Part shown: piece by piece, positions 52,488 to 62,526 of the stretch
Layout: each line of letters starts with the position of its first letter
How positions within the stretch are numbered: the stretch's first letter is position 1
Source: Paenibacillus xylanexedens
GTDB taxonomy: Bacteria > Bacillota > Bacilli > Paenibacillales > Paenibacillaceae
Direction of reading: 5' to 3'
Length of the DNA: 64,000 nt
NCBI RefSeq assembly: GCF_001908275.1
Contig: NZ_CP018620.1
Span: 3,162,001-3,226,000, forward strand
Made by a program: the position numbers and the translations under genes
Notes under the pieces: generated by a model
The model's database searches: none
Told to the model about the DNA's origin: nothing
Seen by the model: only the letters and a program-made list of their open reading frames with translations

Positions 52488-54075
52488 TGAAGTGTATGCA
52501 TTACAAGCAATGGTGGAAGGAGTCGATTGGCAAGCAGCAGGCATTGACCAGGTATACAGTGCTGGTGATGCCGAAGAGGCAAGAAAGATTTTAAAGGCTA
52601 ATGCTATTGATATCATGATCTGTGATATCGAGATGCCTGGTGAAACAGGGCTTGACCTGCAAAGTTGGGTGTTGAAACATGATCCAGGCATACTGACCAT
52701 TTTCCTGACAGGGCATGCTTTATTCGATTATGCTCAGACAGCCATTAAGCTAAACAGCTTTGATTATGTGTTGAAGCCGGCTCCAGCGGATCAATTGATT
52801 AAGGTAGTCACCCAGGCGGTGGAGAAGATCAAGGATGGAGAGCAGCGTACCCGTACCAACGAAGTTTATGAGACCGTATACAAACGCTGGAAAACCCATA
52901 AACCGCTACTGACGGAACGTTTCTGGAAAGATGCCATCTCTCAGCGTATCACGTTAACCGAACAACGGTTGAAAGAGCTCGCAGAACTGTATGGTGCCGA
53001 GATTGATCCGCAGGCTCGTGTGTTACCCATTGTGATATCGGTAGAGGAATGGGTGCGTGATTTTGATTTGCGTGACGAAGAGGTATTGGAATATGCCCTT
53101 CGTAATGCAGCCAAAGAGATGCTGCTTAGCGACAAGCCCGGTGAGGTGTTTCAGGATCAAAGTGGATTAAATATTGTGCTTGCTTATGAGCAAGATGGCA
53201 TCATTCCGAGTGCGAGCGAAGTGGCACAACGTTGTCAGGGATATATTCAGGAATGTGGTACGTATTTCTACTGTCGGTTGTCCTGTTATGTTGGTGCCCC
53301 GGTTGCTGTAACTGAACTGCAAGGCATGTTAAATGAACTGATGGATATGGAACGGCGCAATATTAAGGAGCTTGAAGAAGTTTTTGTCTATGATGAGCGG
53401 GGAAGAGATCAGGAAGATCGCTTTTTGCCTATTCCATGGTTTTCGGAATTATCCATTCTTTTTGAGACAGGTAAAGTAGGGGATTTGCGAGAACGTGTGG
53501 ATGAGATTTTTGAGTTGCTTGCTGCCCAAGAGGGTTTATCTCCTGAAATGCTGCATCTCTACTATCATGCCATGCTGCATGTGGTCTATCCGCTGCTTCA
53601 TCAGAAAAACGTGTCAATACGCAGTCTGTATCCGGGTGAACGGGAGCCGGAGGAGAGTATGGTGACAAGGTCGTTGCCGCAGTTGAAGCAATGGACGTCG
53701 GATCTGATTGATCGTGTTATCCCGGTGTTGTACCCGGACGATCATAGCCCCATGACCATTGTGGATCAGTTGTGCGTTTATATTGAAACTCATATTGGTG
53801 AAGAACTTATGCGAGAGGAACTTGCAGCTTTTGCCGGATTCAATCCCGCTTATCTATCACGTCTGTTTCGGAAAGAGAAGGGGATGTCCCTGTCTGAGTT
53901 TATCCTGCAGGGCAGAGTAGCCAAAGCGAAGACATTGTTGTCCCAGTCCACCGTCAAAGTGACGGATATCGCTGGCAAGGTGGGGTACTACAATTACTCG
54001 CATTTCACCAAAATGTTCAAAAAGTGCACGGGTATAACGCCACAGGAGTTTCGAAAACAGTCACGTACCGTATAG
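52462..54075 (+). CDS. Response regulator, YesN type, AraC DNA-binding (system 2)
   Basis: 537 residues. REC domain with D55 (ICDIEM), K of VLKPAPADQ; the middle is long; C-terminal AraC domain with HTH helices around 435-535 (VCVYIETHIGEELMREELAAFAGFNPAYLSRLFRKEKGMS, KVTDIAGKVGYYNYSHFTKMFKKCTGITPQEFRK). The open frame begins earlier, but the ATG at 52462 with AGGGGGAG upstream yields the proper RNLLIVDDE start. A terminator follows, yet the transporter genes begin 180 bases further on. Confidence 0.92.
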   Translation: MRNLLIVDDEVYALQAMVEGVDWQAAGIDQVYSAGDAEEARKILKANAIDIMICDIEMPGETGLDLQSWVLKHDPGILTIFLTGHALFDYAQTAIKLNSFDYVLKPAPADQLIKVVTQAVEKIKDGEQRTRTNEVYETVYKRWKTHKPLLTERFWKDAISQRITLTEQRLKELAELYGAEIDPQARVLPIVISVEEWVRDFDLRDEEVLEYALRNAAKEMLLSDKPGEVFQDQSGLNIVLAYEQDGIIPSASEVAQRCQGYIQECGTYFYCRLSCYVGAPVAVTELQGMLNELMDMERRNIKELEEVFVYDERGRDQEDRFLPIPWFSELSILFETGKVGDLRERVDEIFELLAAQEGLSPEMLHLYYHAMLHVVYPLLHQKNVSIRSLYPGEREPEESMVTRSLPQLKQWTSDLIDRVIPVLYPDDHSPMTIVDQLCVYIETHIGEELMREELAAFAGFNPAYLSRLFRKEKGMSLSEFILQGRVAKAKTLLSQSTVKVTDIAGKVGYYNYSHFTKMFKKCTGITPQEFRKQSRTV

Positions 54076-54081
54076 TTCAGG

Positions 54082-54112
54082 GCGCAGCATGCTGCGTCTT
54101 TTGTTTTTTTTG
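54082..54112 (+). terminator. Terminator after regulator 2
   Basis: GGCGCAGCATGCTGCGTC stem-loop followed by a T-rich run. Confidence 0.7.
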
Positions 54113-54255
54113 GTACTAAAGTCATAATTTGATAAGTCAACAGGTCACCACAGCAGATAGAGGTCTTACTCGCCCCGCCGTATACTTGAACCACAGGAGC
54201 TGCAACGGAGCTTCATCCTGAGGAAGAATTCAAGAGGAGTGAGGGAGAACAAGTT

Positions 54256-55242
54256 ATGAAGACACAACCCCAGGCGGGTAAGGGAGTACGGATATCGGAA
54301 ATACCGGGAGAAACAGTCCGAAAGCGCAAGTCTGTTTGGCACAATCTTGGCAAATTCAAGGTGCTATATCTCATGTTCTTGCCAGGTGTCCTGTTTCTGC
54401 TGGTGAACAACTATATGCCGATGTTCGGCGTTCTGATCGCATTCAAAAATGTAAACTATGCTGATGGTATTTGGGGGAGCCCATGGAGTGGATGGGACAA
54501 TTTTAAATATTTGTTCTCAACCAGTGATGCATGGGAAATTACCCGAAATACACTCGCGTATAACACGGTGTTCATTGCACTAAATCTCTTAGTAGGTGTC
54601 GGGCTTGCTATTCTGCTCAATGAAGTGAAGAACAAGGCAATGTCCAAGTTATATCAATCACTTATGTTATTACCGTATTTCTTGTCCATGATTGTGGTCA
54701 GTTATCTGGTACTGGCTTTCCTGGGCAAGGATTCAGGCTTCATGAACTCAACGGTTCTGCAGATGTTCGGCGGTCAGCCGATCGACTGGTATTCAGAGCC
54801 GAAGTATTGGCCGTATATTTTGCCACTGGTGAACACATGGAAGAATATTGGATATTATGCCGTCATCTATCTGGCAGCTGTCGTGGGTATCGATGAAGAA
54901 TATTATGAAGCAGCTGTGCTTGATGGCGCAACCAAATGGCATCAGATTCGTTTCATTACCATTCCGTTTCTCGTCCCATTAATCGTCATTATGACGTTAT
55001 TGCAAATTGGCCGTATATTCTATGCAGACTTCAGTCTGTTCTATCAGGTTCCATTGGAATCGGGAGCGCTGTTCCCTGTAACGAATGTACTGGATACCTA
55101 CGTATATCGTACGTTCCTTATCGGTGGAGATATCGGGATGTCATCAGCAGCCGGTCTATACCAAGCAATCGTTGGATTTGTGCTGGTTCTTGTATCCAAT
55201 ACCATCGTAAGGCGAATAGATAAAGATAATGCATTATTTTGA
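54256..55242 (+). CDS. Carbohydrate ABC transporter permease, LplB type
   Basis: 328 residues with six helices. A 30-residue basic N-terminus leads into KVLYLMFLPGVLFLLVNNYMPMFGVLIAFKNVNY, typical for the LplB/YtcP group. The EAA loop reads IDEEYYEAAVLDGATKWHQIRFITIPFL. GTGAGGGAG before ATG. Its stop is 17 bases before the next gene. Confidence 0.92.
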   Translation: MKTQPQAGKGVRISEIPGETVRKRKSVWHNLGKFKVLYLMFLPGVLFLLVNNYMPMFGVLIAFKNVNYADGIWGSPWSGWDNFKYLFSTSDAWEITRNTLAYNTVFIALNLLVGVGLAILLNEVKNKAMSKLYQSLMLLPYFLSMIVVSYLVLAFLGKDSGFMNSTVLQMFGGQPIDWYSEPKYWPYILPLVNTWKNIGYYAVIYLAAVVGIDEEYYEAAVLDGATKWHQIRFITIPFLVPLIVIMTLLQIGRIFYADFSLFYQVPLESGALFPVTNVLDTYVYRTFLIGGDIGMSSAAGLYQAIVGFVLVLVSNTIVRRIDKDNALF

Positions 55243-55259
55243 GAGGAGGCAAGTCAGCT

Positions 55260-56168
55260 GTGAAATCACGTGATCCACTAGCCGTATCGAAGCGTTCCGC
55301 ATCCGTTATTCATGCGATGTTTCTATTCTATGCCATTGCCTGTATCGTGCCGATCCTGCTTGTCTTCGCCATCTCATTTTCGGACGAGACAACAGTAATT
55401 GCCAATGGATATAAGCTTATTCCAGAGAAATTCAGCCTGACGGCTTATGAGTTTCTGTTCAGAGATATGGATCAGATCATTCACTCGTATGGTATATCCT
55501 TTATCGTTACCGTTGTAGGTACCATTACAAGTGTTGCGCTGACCGCATTGTATGCGTATCCGCTCTCACGGAGAGATCTGCCTTACCGGGGCTGGTTCGC
55601 CTTTTTCATCTTCTTCACGATGTTGTTCAACGGGGGTCTGGTACCTTGGTACTTGGTCTATGTCAACGTATTGGATCTGAAAAACTCCCTACTGGCACTC
55701 ATTATGCCGCTACTGCTATCCCCATTCTTTGTACTGGTCATGCGTACATTCTTCGCGAACTCCATTCCGGTGTCTATTCTGGAATCGGCTCGGATTGATG
55801 GTGCGGGAGAATTGAGAACGTTTGCACGTATCGTGCTTCCGCTCTCTCTTCCCGTAATGGCAACCGTTGCGTTGTTCAGTACATTGAATTACTGGAATGA
55901 CTGGTACCTTAGCATGATTTTTATATCAGATAACCGGACGATCAGCCTTCAGTACCTTATGTACCGGACGCTGCTCGATATTCAATATTTAACAACCAAC
56001 TCCAACGTCTCTTCACAGATTTCGTCGCAGGGTGGATTGCTGAATCTGCCTAACAAAACTCTGCAAATGGCGATGGCTGTAGTCGGTATTGGTCCAATTG
56101 TACTGGCATATCCGTTCTTCCAGCGTTATTTCATCAAAGGTCTTACGGTTGGCGCTGTGAAGGGATAA
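55260..56168 (+). CDS. Carbohydrate ABC transporter permease, LplC type
   Basis: 302 residues; six helices, HAMFLFYAIACIVPILLVFAISF first, TALYAYPLSRRDLPYRGWFAFFIFFTMLFNGGLVPWYL next, and the EAA loop SIPVSILESARIDGAGELRTFARIVLPLSLP. The C-terminus FIKGLTVGAVKG matches LplC-type tails. GTG at 55260 has AGGAGG 10 bases upstream; the earlier in-frame TTG overlaps the previous stop. Confidence 0.92.
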   Translation: MKSRDPLAVSKRSASVIHAMFLFYAIACIVPILLVFAISFSDETTVIANGYKLIPEKFSLTAYEFLFRDMDQIIHSYGISFIVTVVGTITSVALTALYAYPLSRRDLPYRGWFAFFIFFTMLFNGGLVPWYLVYVNVLDLKNSLLALIMPLLLSPFFVLVMRTFFANSIPVSILESARIDGAGELRTFARIVLPLSLPVMATVALFSTLNYWNDWYLSMIFISDNRTISLQYLMYRTLLDIQYLTTNSNVSSQISSQGGLLNLPNKTLQMAMAVVGIGPIVLAYPFFQRYFIKGLTVGAVKG

Positions 56169-56301
56169 CTCTGAACCGGTTAGCGGAGTGGGCAAGGTAA
56201 ATGAAGATGGACTGAAAGGGCATATACAGAAGTAGTTATCGGTTTAATTGTGAATTGGGGAATTCGGTTGTATGGTTCAACACATGACAGGAGGGGTTCA
56301 A

Positions 56302-57831
56302 TTGGTTAGATCATTAAAGGTATGGTCACGCATGATGGCAACGGTTATGGCGCTGAGCCTGGTGCTGGCTGCTTGCTCATCAGACAAGGGTGGAACAACA
56401 ACACCTGGCGCAGAAGGCGGAGGAGCAAGTGAAGGTGGGGGCAAACCCTATGAAGTGACACTGTTCTACCCAGGGACACCACAGAAGGATGTCGCTCTGG
56501 TGGAAGCTGAGATTAACAAAAAGATGGAACCAAAGATCGGGGCCACGCTTAAGATCAATGCGATTGACTGGGGACAGTGGGATAACAAGCTGAATCTCAT
56601 GATTTCTTCAGGTGAAAAATCAGACATTATCTTCACAGCGGCTTGGCAGAACTACACGGTGAATGTGGCTAAAGGCGCATTCTTGCCCTTGAATGATCTG
56701 CTTGATGCACATGGTCAGGATATTAAGAAAAACCTGGACCCTGCCTTTCTGGAAGGTTCCCAGGTGGACGGCGTGAATTACGGCGTTCCTACGAATAAGG
56801 AACTCGCTGCCACACGTGGTGTGTTGGTACGTAAAGATCTGGCTGACAAGTATAAGCTGGACCTGACAGCTGTAAAAACATGGGCTGATCTGGAGCCACT
56901 TCTCAAAACAATCAAGGAAAACGAGCCAGCCATTACACCATTCTATATGTCCAATACCAACGGTAACGGGCTGTTAGAGAATCTGGATTGGGATTATCTC
57001 GGTGATGCTTCCGTACCTGGGGTCATCTCCAAAACAGCAGGCGGAACAACGGTGCTGAATGAAGTGGAAACCCCTGAATTCAAAGAAGCGGCTGAACTCG
57101 CTCGCAAGTGGTATCAAGCGGGATATATCAACAGTGATGCTGCTACGTCCAATGTGTTCCCGAAAGACCAGGCGAAGGCTGGAAAAGCGTTTCTCTGGAC
57201 AGATGGCATGAAGCCAGGCAAGGATAAAGAAGAAGAAGGGTATGTGGGTTTCCCACTCACTCAGATTGAGATGACACAGCCAACAATCACGACGGGTGAT
57301 GCATCTGGAGCGATGCTTGCAATCTCCCGTTCTTCCGAGCAACCGGAGAAAGCGATGCAGGTCATTAACCTGTTGCATTCCGACAAGGAAATTAACAACT
57401 TGCTAAACTTTGGAATTGAAGGTACACATTATGTGAAAAAAGACGGACAGGATAATATCATTGCTCTCCCTGATGGCGTAGATGCTAACAGTCGTACCTA
57501 CAATCCAGGTGCCCAATGGCAGCTCGGTAACCAGTTCCTGAACTTCCTATGGGATAATGAAGATCCGCAGAAGTGGGAAAAGTTCAAAGAATTTAACGCC
57601 AAAGGTGTGAAGTCTCCAGCACTGGGCTTTACATTCAACAGTCAATCTGTCAAAAATGAAATTGCTGCGGTCAACAACGTGAACAAACAGTTCAAGCCGG
57701 GTATGACATCGGGCGCCGTTGATCCAAATGAGATGATTCCGAAATATCTGGAGAAACTGAAAGCAGCGGGAATTGATAAAATCATTGCTGCCAAACAAGA
57801 ACAACTCGATGCATTCCTTGCCCAGAAGTAA
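56302..57831 (+). CDS. Carbohydrate ABC transporter binding lipoprotein, LplA type
   Basis: About 509 residues. A lipobox LAAC (Cys about residue 25) and a Gly/Ser-rich linker precede the mature LplA-type domain: YEVTLFYPGTPQKDVALVEAEINKK, DIIFTAAWQNYTVNVAKGAFLPL, YGVPTNKELAATRGVLVRKDLADKY. Ligand is unknown but must be an oligosaccharide. TTG 56302 with GGAGGGG about 5-7 bases before gives the best start. No ATPase gene follows; a terminator does. Confidence 0.9.
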   Translation: MVRSLKVWSRMMATVMALSLVLAACSSDKGGTTTPGAEGGGASEGGGKPYEVTLFYPGTPQKDVALVEAEINKKMEPKIGATLKINAIDWGQWDNKLNLMISSGEKSDIIFTAAWQNYTVNVAKGAFLPLNDLLDAHGQDIKKNLDPAFLEGSQVDGVNYGVPTNKELAATRGVLVRKDLADKYKLDLTAVKTWADLEPLLKTIKENEPAITPFYMSNTNGNGLLENLDWDYLGDASVPGVISKTAGGTTVLNEVETPEFKEAAELARKWYQAGYINSDAATSNVFPKDQAKAGKAFLWTDGMKPGKDKEEEGYVGFPLTQIEMTQPTITTGDASGAMLAISRSSEQPEKAMQVINLLHSDKEINNLLNFGIEGTHYVKKDGQDNIIALPDGVDANSRTYNPGAQWQLGNQFLNFLWDNEDPQKWEKFKEFNAKGVKSPALGFTFNSQSVKNEIAAVNNVNKQFKPGMTSGAVDPNEMIPKYLEKLKAAGIDKIIAAKQEQLDAFLAQK

Positions 57832-57893
57832 ATAATTATCAGCTATGATAGAGAGACTTGTGTTCTACAAGCTCTTGTCGGTGGCAAATATGG

Positions 57894-57931
57894 AGGACGT
57901 TTTCGGTAAACAACCGAAGACGTTCTTTTTA
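57894..57931 (+). terminator. Terminator after the LplBCA-type genes
   Basis: GGACGTTTTCGG, a 7-base loop, CCGAAGACGTTC and TTTTT. Confidence 0.9.
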
Positions 57932-58012
57932 TTGTTGTTTTTTTGATTTGGATTTTTAACTATAATTAGGAAAAATATGATATAATCAGGTGGTTGATTA
58001 GGGGGTGTTCGT

Positions 58013-58711
58013 GTGTCGAGAACCAGACTTGTGTTCTCTGGGGCTTTATTGCTTTTTGCTATCATCTTTACAGTTAACCATCACCTTGGTTTTTCTGTTG
58101 GGGATACCATGCTGTCAGCAATAGGTATATCACCGTATACTACGTCTTATTTAAGTGGTGTACATATCACACTTTTCCTAGGATTGGGGATCTTCGCTTG
58201 CGGCTTCTACCTTACACGCAAAGAAATCGGGAAATCGTTCCCCGGTCTTGCAAAAGGGTTATGGATCGTAGTTATCGCTATCGTTCTCAGTTATTCGTAC
58301 ATGACGGATAAATTCATGTATATAGCCAAGTGGGGAGCTACAGGCATTGATGCGGTATCCTATGTACAGAATGCAAGCTCTTGTACCTTTAATGTGCTGA
58401 AAACGGGTGAGACACGAGCAACCTGTGACCTGACACTCAAAAATTACGGCAGAGATTCCGTATCCGCCGTGTTATTGCCTGATCTCGCACGCAGTTATAA
58501 GTTTAAGGACGATCCATTATTGGAAGCCTTGCAGTCTGTCCAATTAAGGCCCGTACATGTTGAGATTGAACGCCATGGAACGTTTACAGGCAAGTTGGAG
58601 TTTTACGGGAAAGCGGAATCCCCTCTGTTCGTCAATGGGAAACTTATGGATATTGTGCTGGATGTAGGCGTGGATGGAGCGAATACGGTATTTGATTATG
58701 ATATTCCATAG
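58013..58711 (+). CDS. Membrane protein of unknown function
   Basis: 232 residues. Three hydrophobic helices (about 5-22, 48-68 and 82-100), then an extracytoplasmic-looking beta-rich domain with paired Cys (SSCTFNVLKTGETRATCDLTLKNYGRDSV). The Cys spacing (14 residues apart) could form one disulfide. No family recognised. GTG at 58013 follows AGGGGGTG at 7-9 bases. It separates the ABC operon from the third kinase gene; its terminator is at 58809. Confidence 0.7.
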   Translation: MSRTRLVFSGALLLFAIIFTVNHHLGFSVGDTMLSAIGISPYTTSYLSGVHITLFLGLGIFACGFYLTRKEIGKSFPGLAKGLWIVVIAIVLSYSYMTDKFMYIAKWGATGIDAVSYVQNASSCTFNVLKTGETRATCDLTLKNYGRDSVSAVLLPDLARSYKFKDDPLLEALQSVQLRPVHVEIERHGTFTGKLEFYGKAESPLFVNGKLMDIVLDVGVDGANTVFDYDIP

Positions 58712-58808
58712 TTGATATTTTTATAGGAAAAAAGAATAATTACATAAACAGAAGTGGAATAAGGTTTGAGTTGAATAGAAAGATTAAAGATATATACTGA
58801 AATTAGAT

Positions 58809-58836
58809 AGAGAGCTGGCTAATCGCTGGCTCTTTT
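58809..58836 (+). terminator. Terminator after the membrane protein
   Basis: AGAGC...GCTCT stem with an inner TGGC/GCTG pairing, then TTTTT. Confidence 0.65.
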
Positions 58837-58898
58837 TGTGCGTGGAAGTTGCATTTAGTGCAGAAATATTGGTTTTATCTCCTTTCCCCTTGGATTGG

Positions 58899-58962
58899 TA
58901 ACGCTTACGCTAGATAATGAATCAGTTTGTCTCAAAAAAAATAGTTTGTCTTTAGCGCTTAC
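58899..58962 (+). promoter_or_regulatory. Direct repeat of TARCGCTTAC, possible operator of system 3
   Basis: TAACGCTTAC (58899-58908) and TAGCGCTTAC (58953-58962) are identical but for one base, in the same orientation, 54 bases apart, upstream of kinase gene 3. Either is a cre half or a regulator site. Confidence 0.4.
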
Positions 58963-59011
58963 ATCATTACAATTAATGTCACGACAAATTAAGACAAGGT
59001 GAGATGAAAAG

Positions 59012-60766
59012 ATGTCATATCGGACAAACCTGTTTTCCAAAATGGTCATTCTTATTCTGATTATGCTGATTCCTGTAGTGCTTTTGTACTGGTACTCCAA
59101 TCACAAAACAACAGCTGTTCTCAGAGATGAGTTGAATCGATCGAATAGTAACCAGCTTGAATTTTTCCAAAATCAAGTGAACACACACATCGAACTGTTA
59201 TCCTCATGGCCGAATCTGCTCATACATGATCCTGATATTGGCAGCTTCCGGCGAATCTATGCGGACAGTAACTACTTTGATCTGGATGCGATCAACCTGG
59301 TCAAACGTATTCAGAATAAGCTGAGTATTCAGGAAAGCTCATCCAATTGGGCCACGAAATTATATCTGTATTCTCCTTCGCTGGGCAGGGTGGTTTCCGA
59401 AAGGGACGCACGTTCTTACGATAAAGAAGCGCTAAGGGAAAATATCATTTCCGGCTGGGATGTACGCAAAATTCAGGATGGGGAAGATGATCGGTTCATG
59501 TTTAGCTGGATTACGGTATCTCCATACGGTATTAAAGACCCGGCTAATAATGCGGAAACGATTATTAAACTGGAGTTTGATAGTGACAACATTCGGGATA
59601 TGCTCGACAAATTCAAAGACGATGGCAGGCATGACCCCTTCTATTTCCGTGAAGAATCGGGGGTTATCTATAACCGGACTTCAGATCGTTCATTAACGAA
59701 TCAGTTGATGGAAGAACTGTCCATCCATAAACTTCAGGACGTTGATAATCGTACAGTGGTGATCGGGGACGAGCCTTACATGGTTAACACCGTGAAATCC
59801 AGTACAACAGGCTGGTATTTGGTGGACTACATGCCCCTGTCAGATATTCTGAAGCCTATTCATCAATCCAATATGCTGTTCTATTCTTCCATGATTTGTT
59901 TGTTACTGATGAGTTTTGGTGTGGCGTACTTGTTATATGTTCAGGTGCAGGTACCAGTAAAACAACTCATTCGCGGATTCCAGCGATTGAAGCAGGAAGA
60001 TTATTCAGTGAGGATTAAGCCGAAGGGCCGCAATGAATTCAGTTTTCTGTCCGAACGTTTCAACTTGATGGTGGAGCAGATCCAGCAGTTGTTTGAACAC
60101 GTTTATCTGGAACAGATCCATGTGCGTGAAGCCCGGTTGAAGCAGCTGCAATCGCAGATTAACCCGCACTTTTTCTATAATTGTTTCTCCTTCATTACAA
60201 GTATGGCGAAGCTGAAGCGTATGGACGCTGTTGTAGCGATGTCACATAATCTATCGCGATATTATCGGTATACGACAAGACAGGAGCGGGACGTGGTACC
60301 GTTGACAGAAGAGATTGAATTTGTCAGCTGTTATCTGGAGATCCAACGGATGCGTATGGACCGCATTCATTACAAGATTGATCTGTCTGATGAGATGTTA
60401 AGACAGGAGGTACCGCCACTCATCGTGCAACCACTAGTGGAGAATGCGGTGATTCACGGTATCGAAGCGGACGCGGAAGCCGGAGAAATAAGAGTATCCG
60501 GGGAAAAACAGGGCGGTGTCATGGTTCTTGTGGTTGAAGATGATGGGCAAGGCATGACGCAGGAGGCACGTGAGGCGCTTCTGAATAAGCTCAGGGGAAC
60601 GATGGATCAGGAGATGGGCTGTGGCCTGTGGAATGTGAATCAGAGACTCCAGCTTCGATATGGGGAGCAGGCAGGGGTGGATGTAACGGAATCGGAACTT
60701 GGTGGATTACGGGTTACACTGTCATGGCCTGCCGAGCAGGAGTTTCTTCTGGAGAACGAAGGATAA
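59012..60766 (+). CDS. Sensor histidine kinase, YesM type (system 3)
   Basis: 584 residues. Helices near 12-29 and 288-312 bound the sensor; kinase core has QSQINPHFFYNCFS with H386, IVQPLVENAVIHGIE, VEDDGQGMTQEA and GCGLWNVNQRLQLRYG. AAGGTGAG precedes ATG. It pairs with the regulator 74 bases downstream and probably senses the sugar captured by the binding protein that follows. Confidence 0.92.
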   Translation: MSYRTNLFSKMVILILIMLIPVVLLYWYSNHKTTAVLRDELNRSNSNQLEFFQNQVNTHIELLSSWPNLLIHDPDIGSFRRIYADSNYFDLDAINLVKRIQNKLSIQESSSNWATKLYLYSPSLGRVVSERDARSYDKEALRENIISGWDVRKIQDGEDDRFMFSWITVSPYGIKDPANNAETIIKLEFDSDNIRDMLDKFKDDGRHDPFYFREESGVIYNRTSDRSLTNQLMEELSIHKLQDVDNRTVVIGDEPYMVNTVKSSTTGWYLVDYMPLSDILKPIHQSNMLFYSSMICLLLMSFGVAYLLYVQVQVPVKQLIRGFQRLKQEDYSVRIKPKGRNEFSFLSERFNLMVEQIQQLFEHVYLEQIHVREARLKQLQSQINPHFFYNCFSFITSMAKLKRMDAVVAMSHNLSRYYRYTTRQERDVVPLTEEIEFVSCYLEIQRMRMDRIHYKIDLSDEMLRQEVPPLIVQPLVENAVIHGIEADAEAGEIRVSGEKQGGVMVLVVEDDGQGMTQEAREALLNKLRGTMDQEMGCGLWNVNQRLQLRYGEQAGVDVTESELGGLRVTLSWPAEQEFLLENEG

Positions 60767-60839
60767 GCACTTGGAATGTGTAGCGCATGATGCAGGATGG
60801 AATCCAATTGCAGAATGAACGAAATAGGGAGTGAATCAC

Positions 60840-62468
60840 TTGATTGATATATTACTGGTAGATGATGAGACATACGTAACAGAAAGTCTGGAACTTACGA
60901 TCCCCTGGGGAGAGCTTGGAGTAACGACCGTGCTACGTGCCGCATCCGGTAAGGAAGCGTTGGAGATTATGGAGGAAAATGCAGTAGATATCGTGGTGAC
61001 GGATATTCGCATGCCTGGCATGTCAGGACTGGATCTCATTGCAGAGGTAAGCAAGCGCTGGTCTCATATCCGCTGTATTTTACTAACGGGTCACAGTGAT
61101 TTTGATTATGCTAAAAAAGCCATTCAATTGCAGGCAGCGGATTATATCCTGAAACCCGTAAACGATGATGAGTTTATGGAATCGGTGTCGGCAGCCATCA
61201 CATCTCTTCGCGATGAGTGGGATGAATTCGATAAATATCACCGGCTTTTATACAGTCGGAAGTCTGACTATAAAATTTTACGGGAAAATCTCATGCATGA
61301 TCTGCTGCTGGGGCGTGAGATCACGGCGCGGGCACTTCGGGAACAACTGCAACAATATGAGATTCATATTGATCCGGAACAATCGGCTATAATGATGCTG
61401 ATTCGCCTTACAGGACGCTTCTCATCAATGGACCAGCAGTCTCTGGATCTGATGGATTTTGCGGTAGGTAATATTGCAGAGGAAGTACTCGGAGAGCAAT
61501 TTAACGTGTGGTTTGGTCGCGGACCCCATGAGTGTCTGGTTATGTTCTTGCAGAATCAAGATCAGATCGAAGCTCCGCAGATGGACTTGGAGACGCTGAG
61601 AATCACAGCTGAAACTTTCCGTGAGCATGTCATTCGATATTTACAGGGAGATCTGTCCATGGTGGTTACACCGTCATTCCCCTTTAATGAGTTGACAGCA
61701 GCTTATCGGAAAAGTCTGGGTTCGCTTGTCCTTTCAGGACCGGAAGAACACAAGATTATATATATGGACATGGATCAGGCACTCAGCAAAAGACCGGAGA
61801 ATGATGCAACGCAGGCGCTCGAAGAGCTGTACAAACCACCTGTACTTCCGCAATTGCTTGAGACCAAGCAATGGGAAGCGGCAGCCCGTAAGCTGAACAC
61901 GGTCTTTGACGCGGCAGAACAGGTACGATTGTCCAGAGAACATGTGTATGAGATGTATCTGTCGGTAACTAATGCATTTATGTATATCGCCCATAAACAG
62001 GGGCATCTGGTGCATGAGATTGATCATGCGGGATTCGATCTGCTCCTTGCTCACCAGTTGATTCAATCACCCGAGAAGTTGCGGCGTTGGGCCACCGAGA
62101 TGCTGGCGAAGCTTCAGGAAGAGTTGTCCGATCAGGAAGGTGTGCAGAGCCGCAGGCATGTAATCAAGCAGGTTCAGGAGCTGGTGACAAGAGATACAGG
62201 ACAGGATCTGTCGGTGAAGATGATTGCGGACAAGGTATATTTACACCCCGTATATCTATCAAAAATTTACAAGGCAGAGACTGGGGAAGGTCTTGGGGAC
62301 TACATGATTCGTATGCGCATGGAACGTGCTCTGTATCTACTTAAGAATAGCAACAAAAAAATATACGAGATTACGAGTGAACTTGGCTATCAAAATCCGC
62401 AATATTTCAGCAAAATGTTCAAAAAACATTATGGTATGACACCAAATGAATTTCGGGATCAGGCATAA
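60840..62468 (+). CDS. Response regulator, YesN type, AraC DNA-binding (system 3)
   Basis: 542 residues. REC domain with D55 (VTDIRM) and K of ILKPVNDDE; C-terminal AraC domain at about 440-542 (LSVKMIADKVYLHPVYLSKIYKAETGEGLGDY, IYEITSELGYQNPQYFSKMFKKHYGMTPNEFRDQ). TTG at 60840 has GGGAG 8 bases upstream; the GTG at 60831 lies within the site. Followed by the binding-protein gene 123 bases on, which it likely controls. Confidence 0.92.
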   Translation: MIDILLVDDETYVTESLELTIPWGELGVTTVLRAASGKEALEIMEENAVDIVVTDIRMPGMSGLDLIAEVSKRWSHIRCILLTGHSDFDYAKKAIQLQAADYILKPVNDDEFMESVSAAITSLRDEWDEFDKYHRLLYSRKSDYKILRENLMHDLLLGREITARALREQLQQYEIHIDPEQSAIMMLIRLTGRFSSMDQQSLDLMDFAVGNIAEEVLGEQFNVWFGRGPHECLVMFLQNQDQIEAPQMDLETLRITAETFREHVIRYLQGDLSMVVTPSFPFNELTAAYRKSLGSLVLSGPEEHKIIYMDMDQALSKRPENDATQALEELYKPPVLPQLLETKQWEAAARKLNTVFDAAEQVRLSREHVYEMYLSVTNAFMYIAHKQGHLVHEIDHAGFDLLLAHQLIQSPEKLRRWATEMLAKLQEELSDQEGVQSRRHVIKQVQELVTRDTGQDLSVKMIADKVYLHPVYLSKIYKAETGEGLGDYMIRMRMERALYLLKNSNKKIYEITSELGYQNPQYFSKMFKKHYGMTPNEFRDQA

Positions 62469-62526
62469 TTACAACAACATTCCAGAATATAGGTTGGCAA
62501 AGGTGCAGAAATCTTGATTTCGTATC

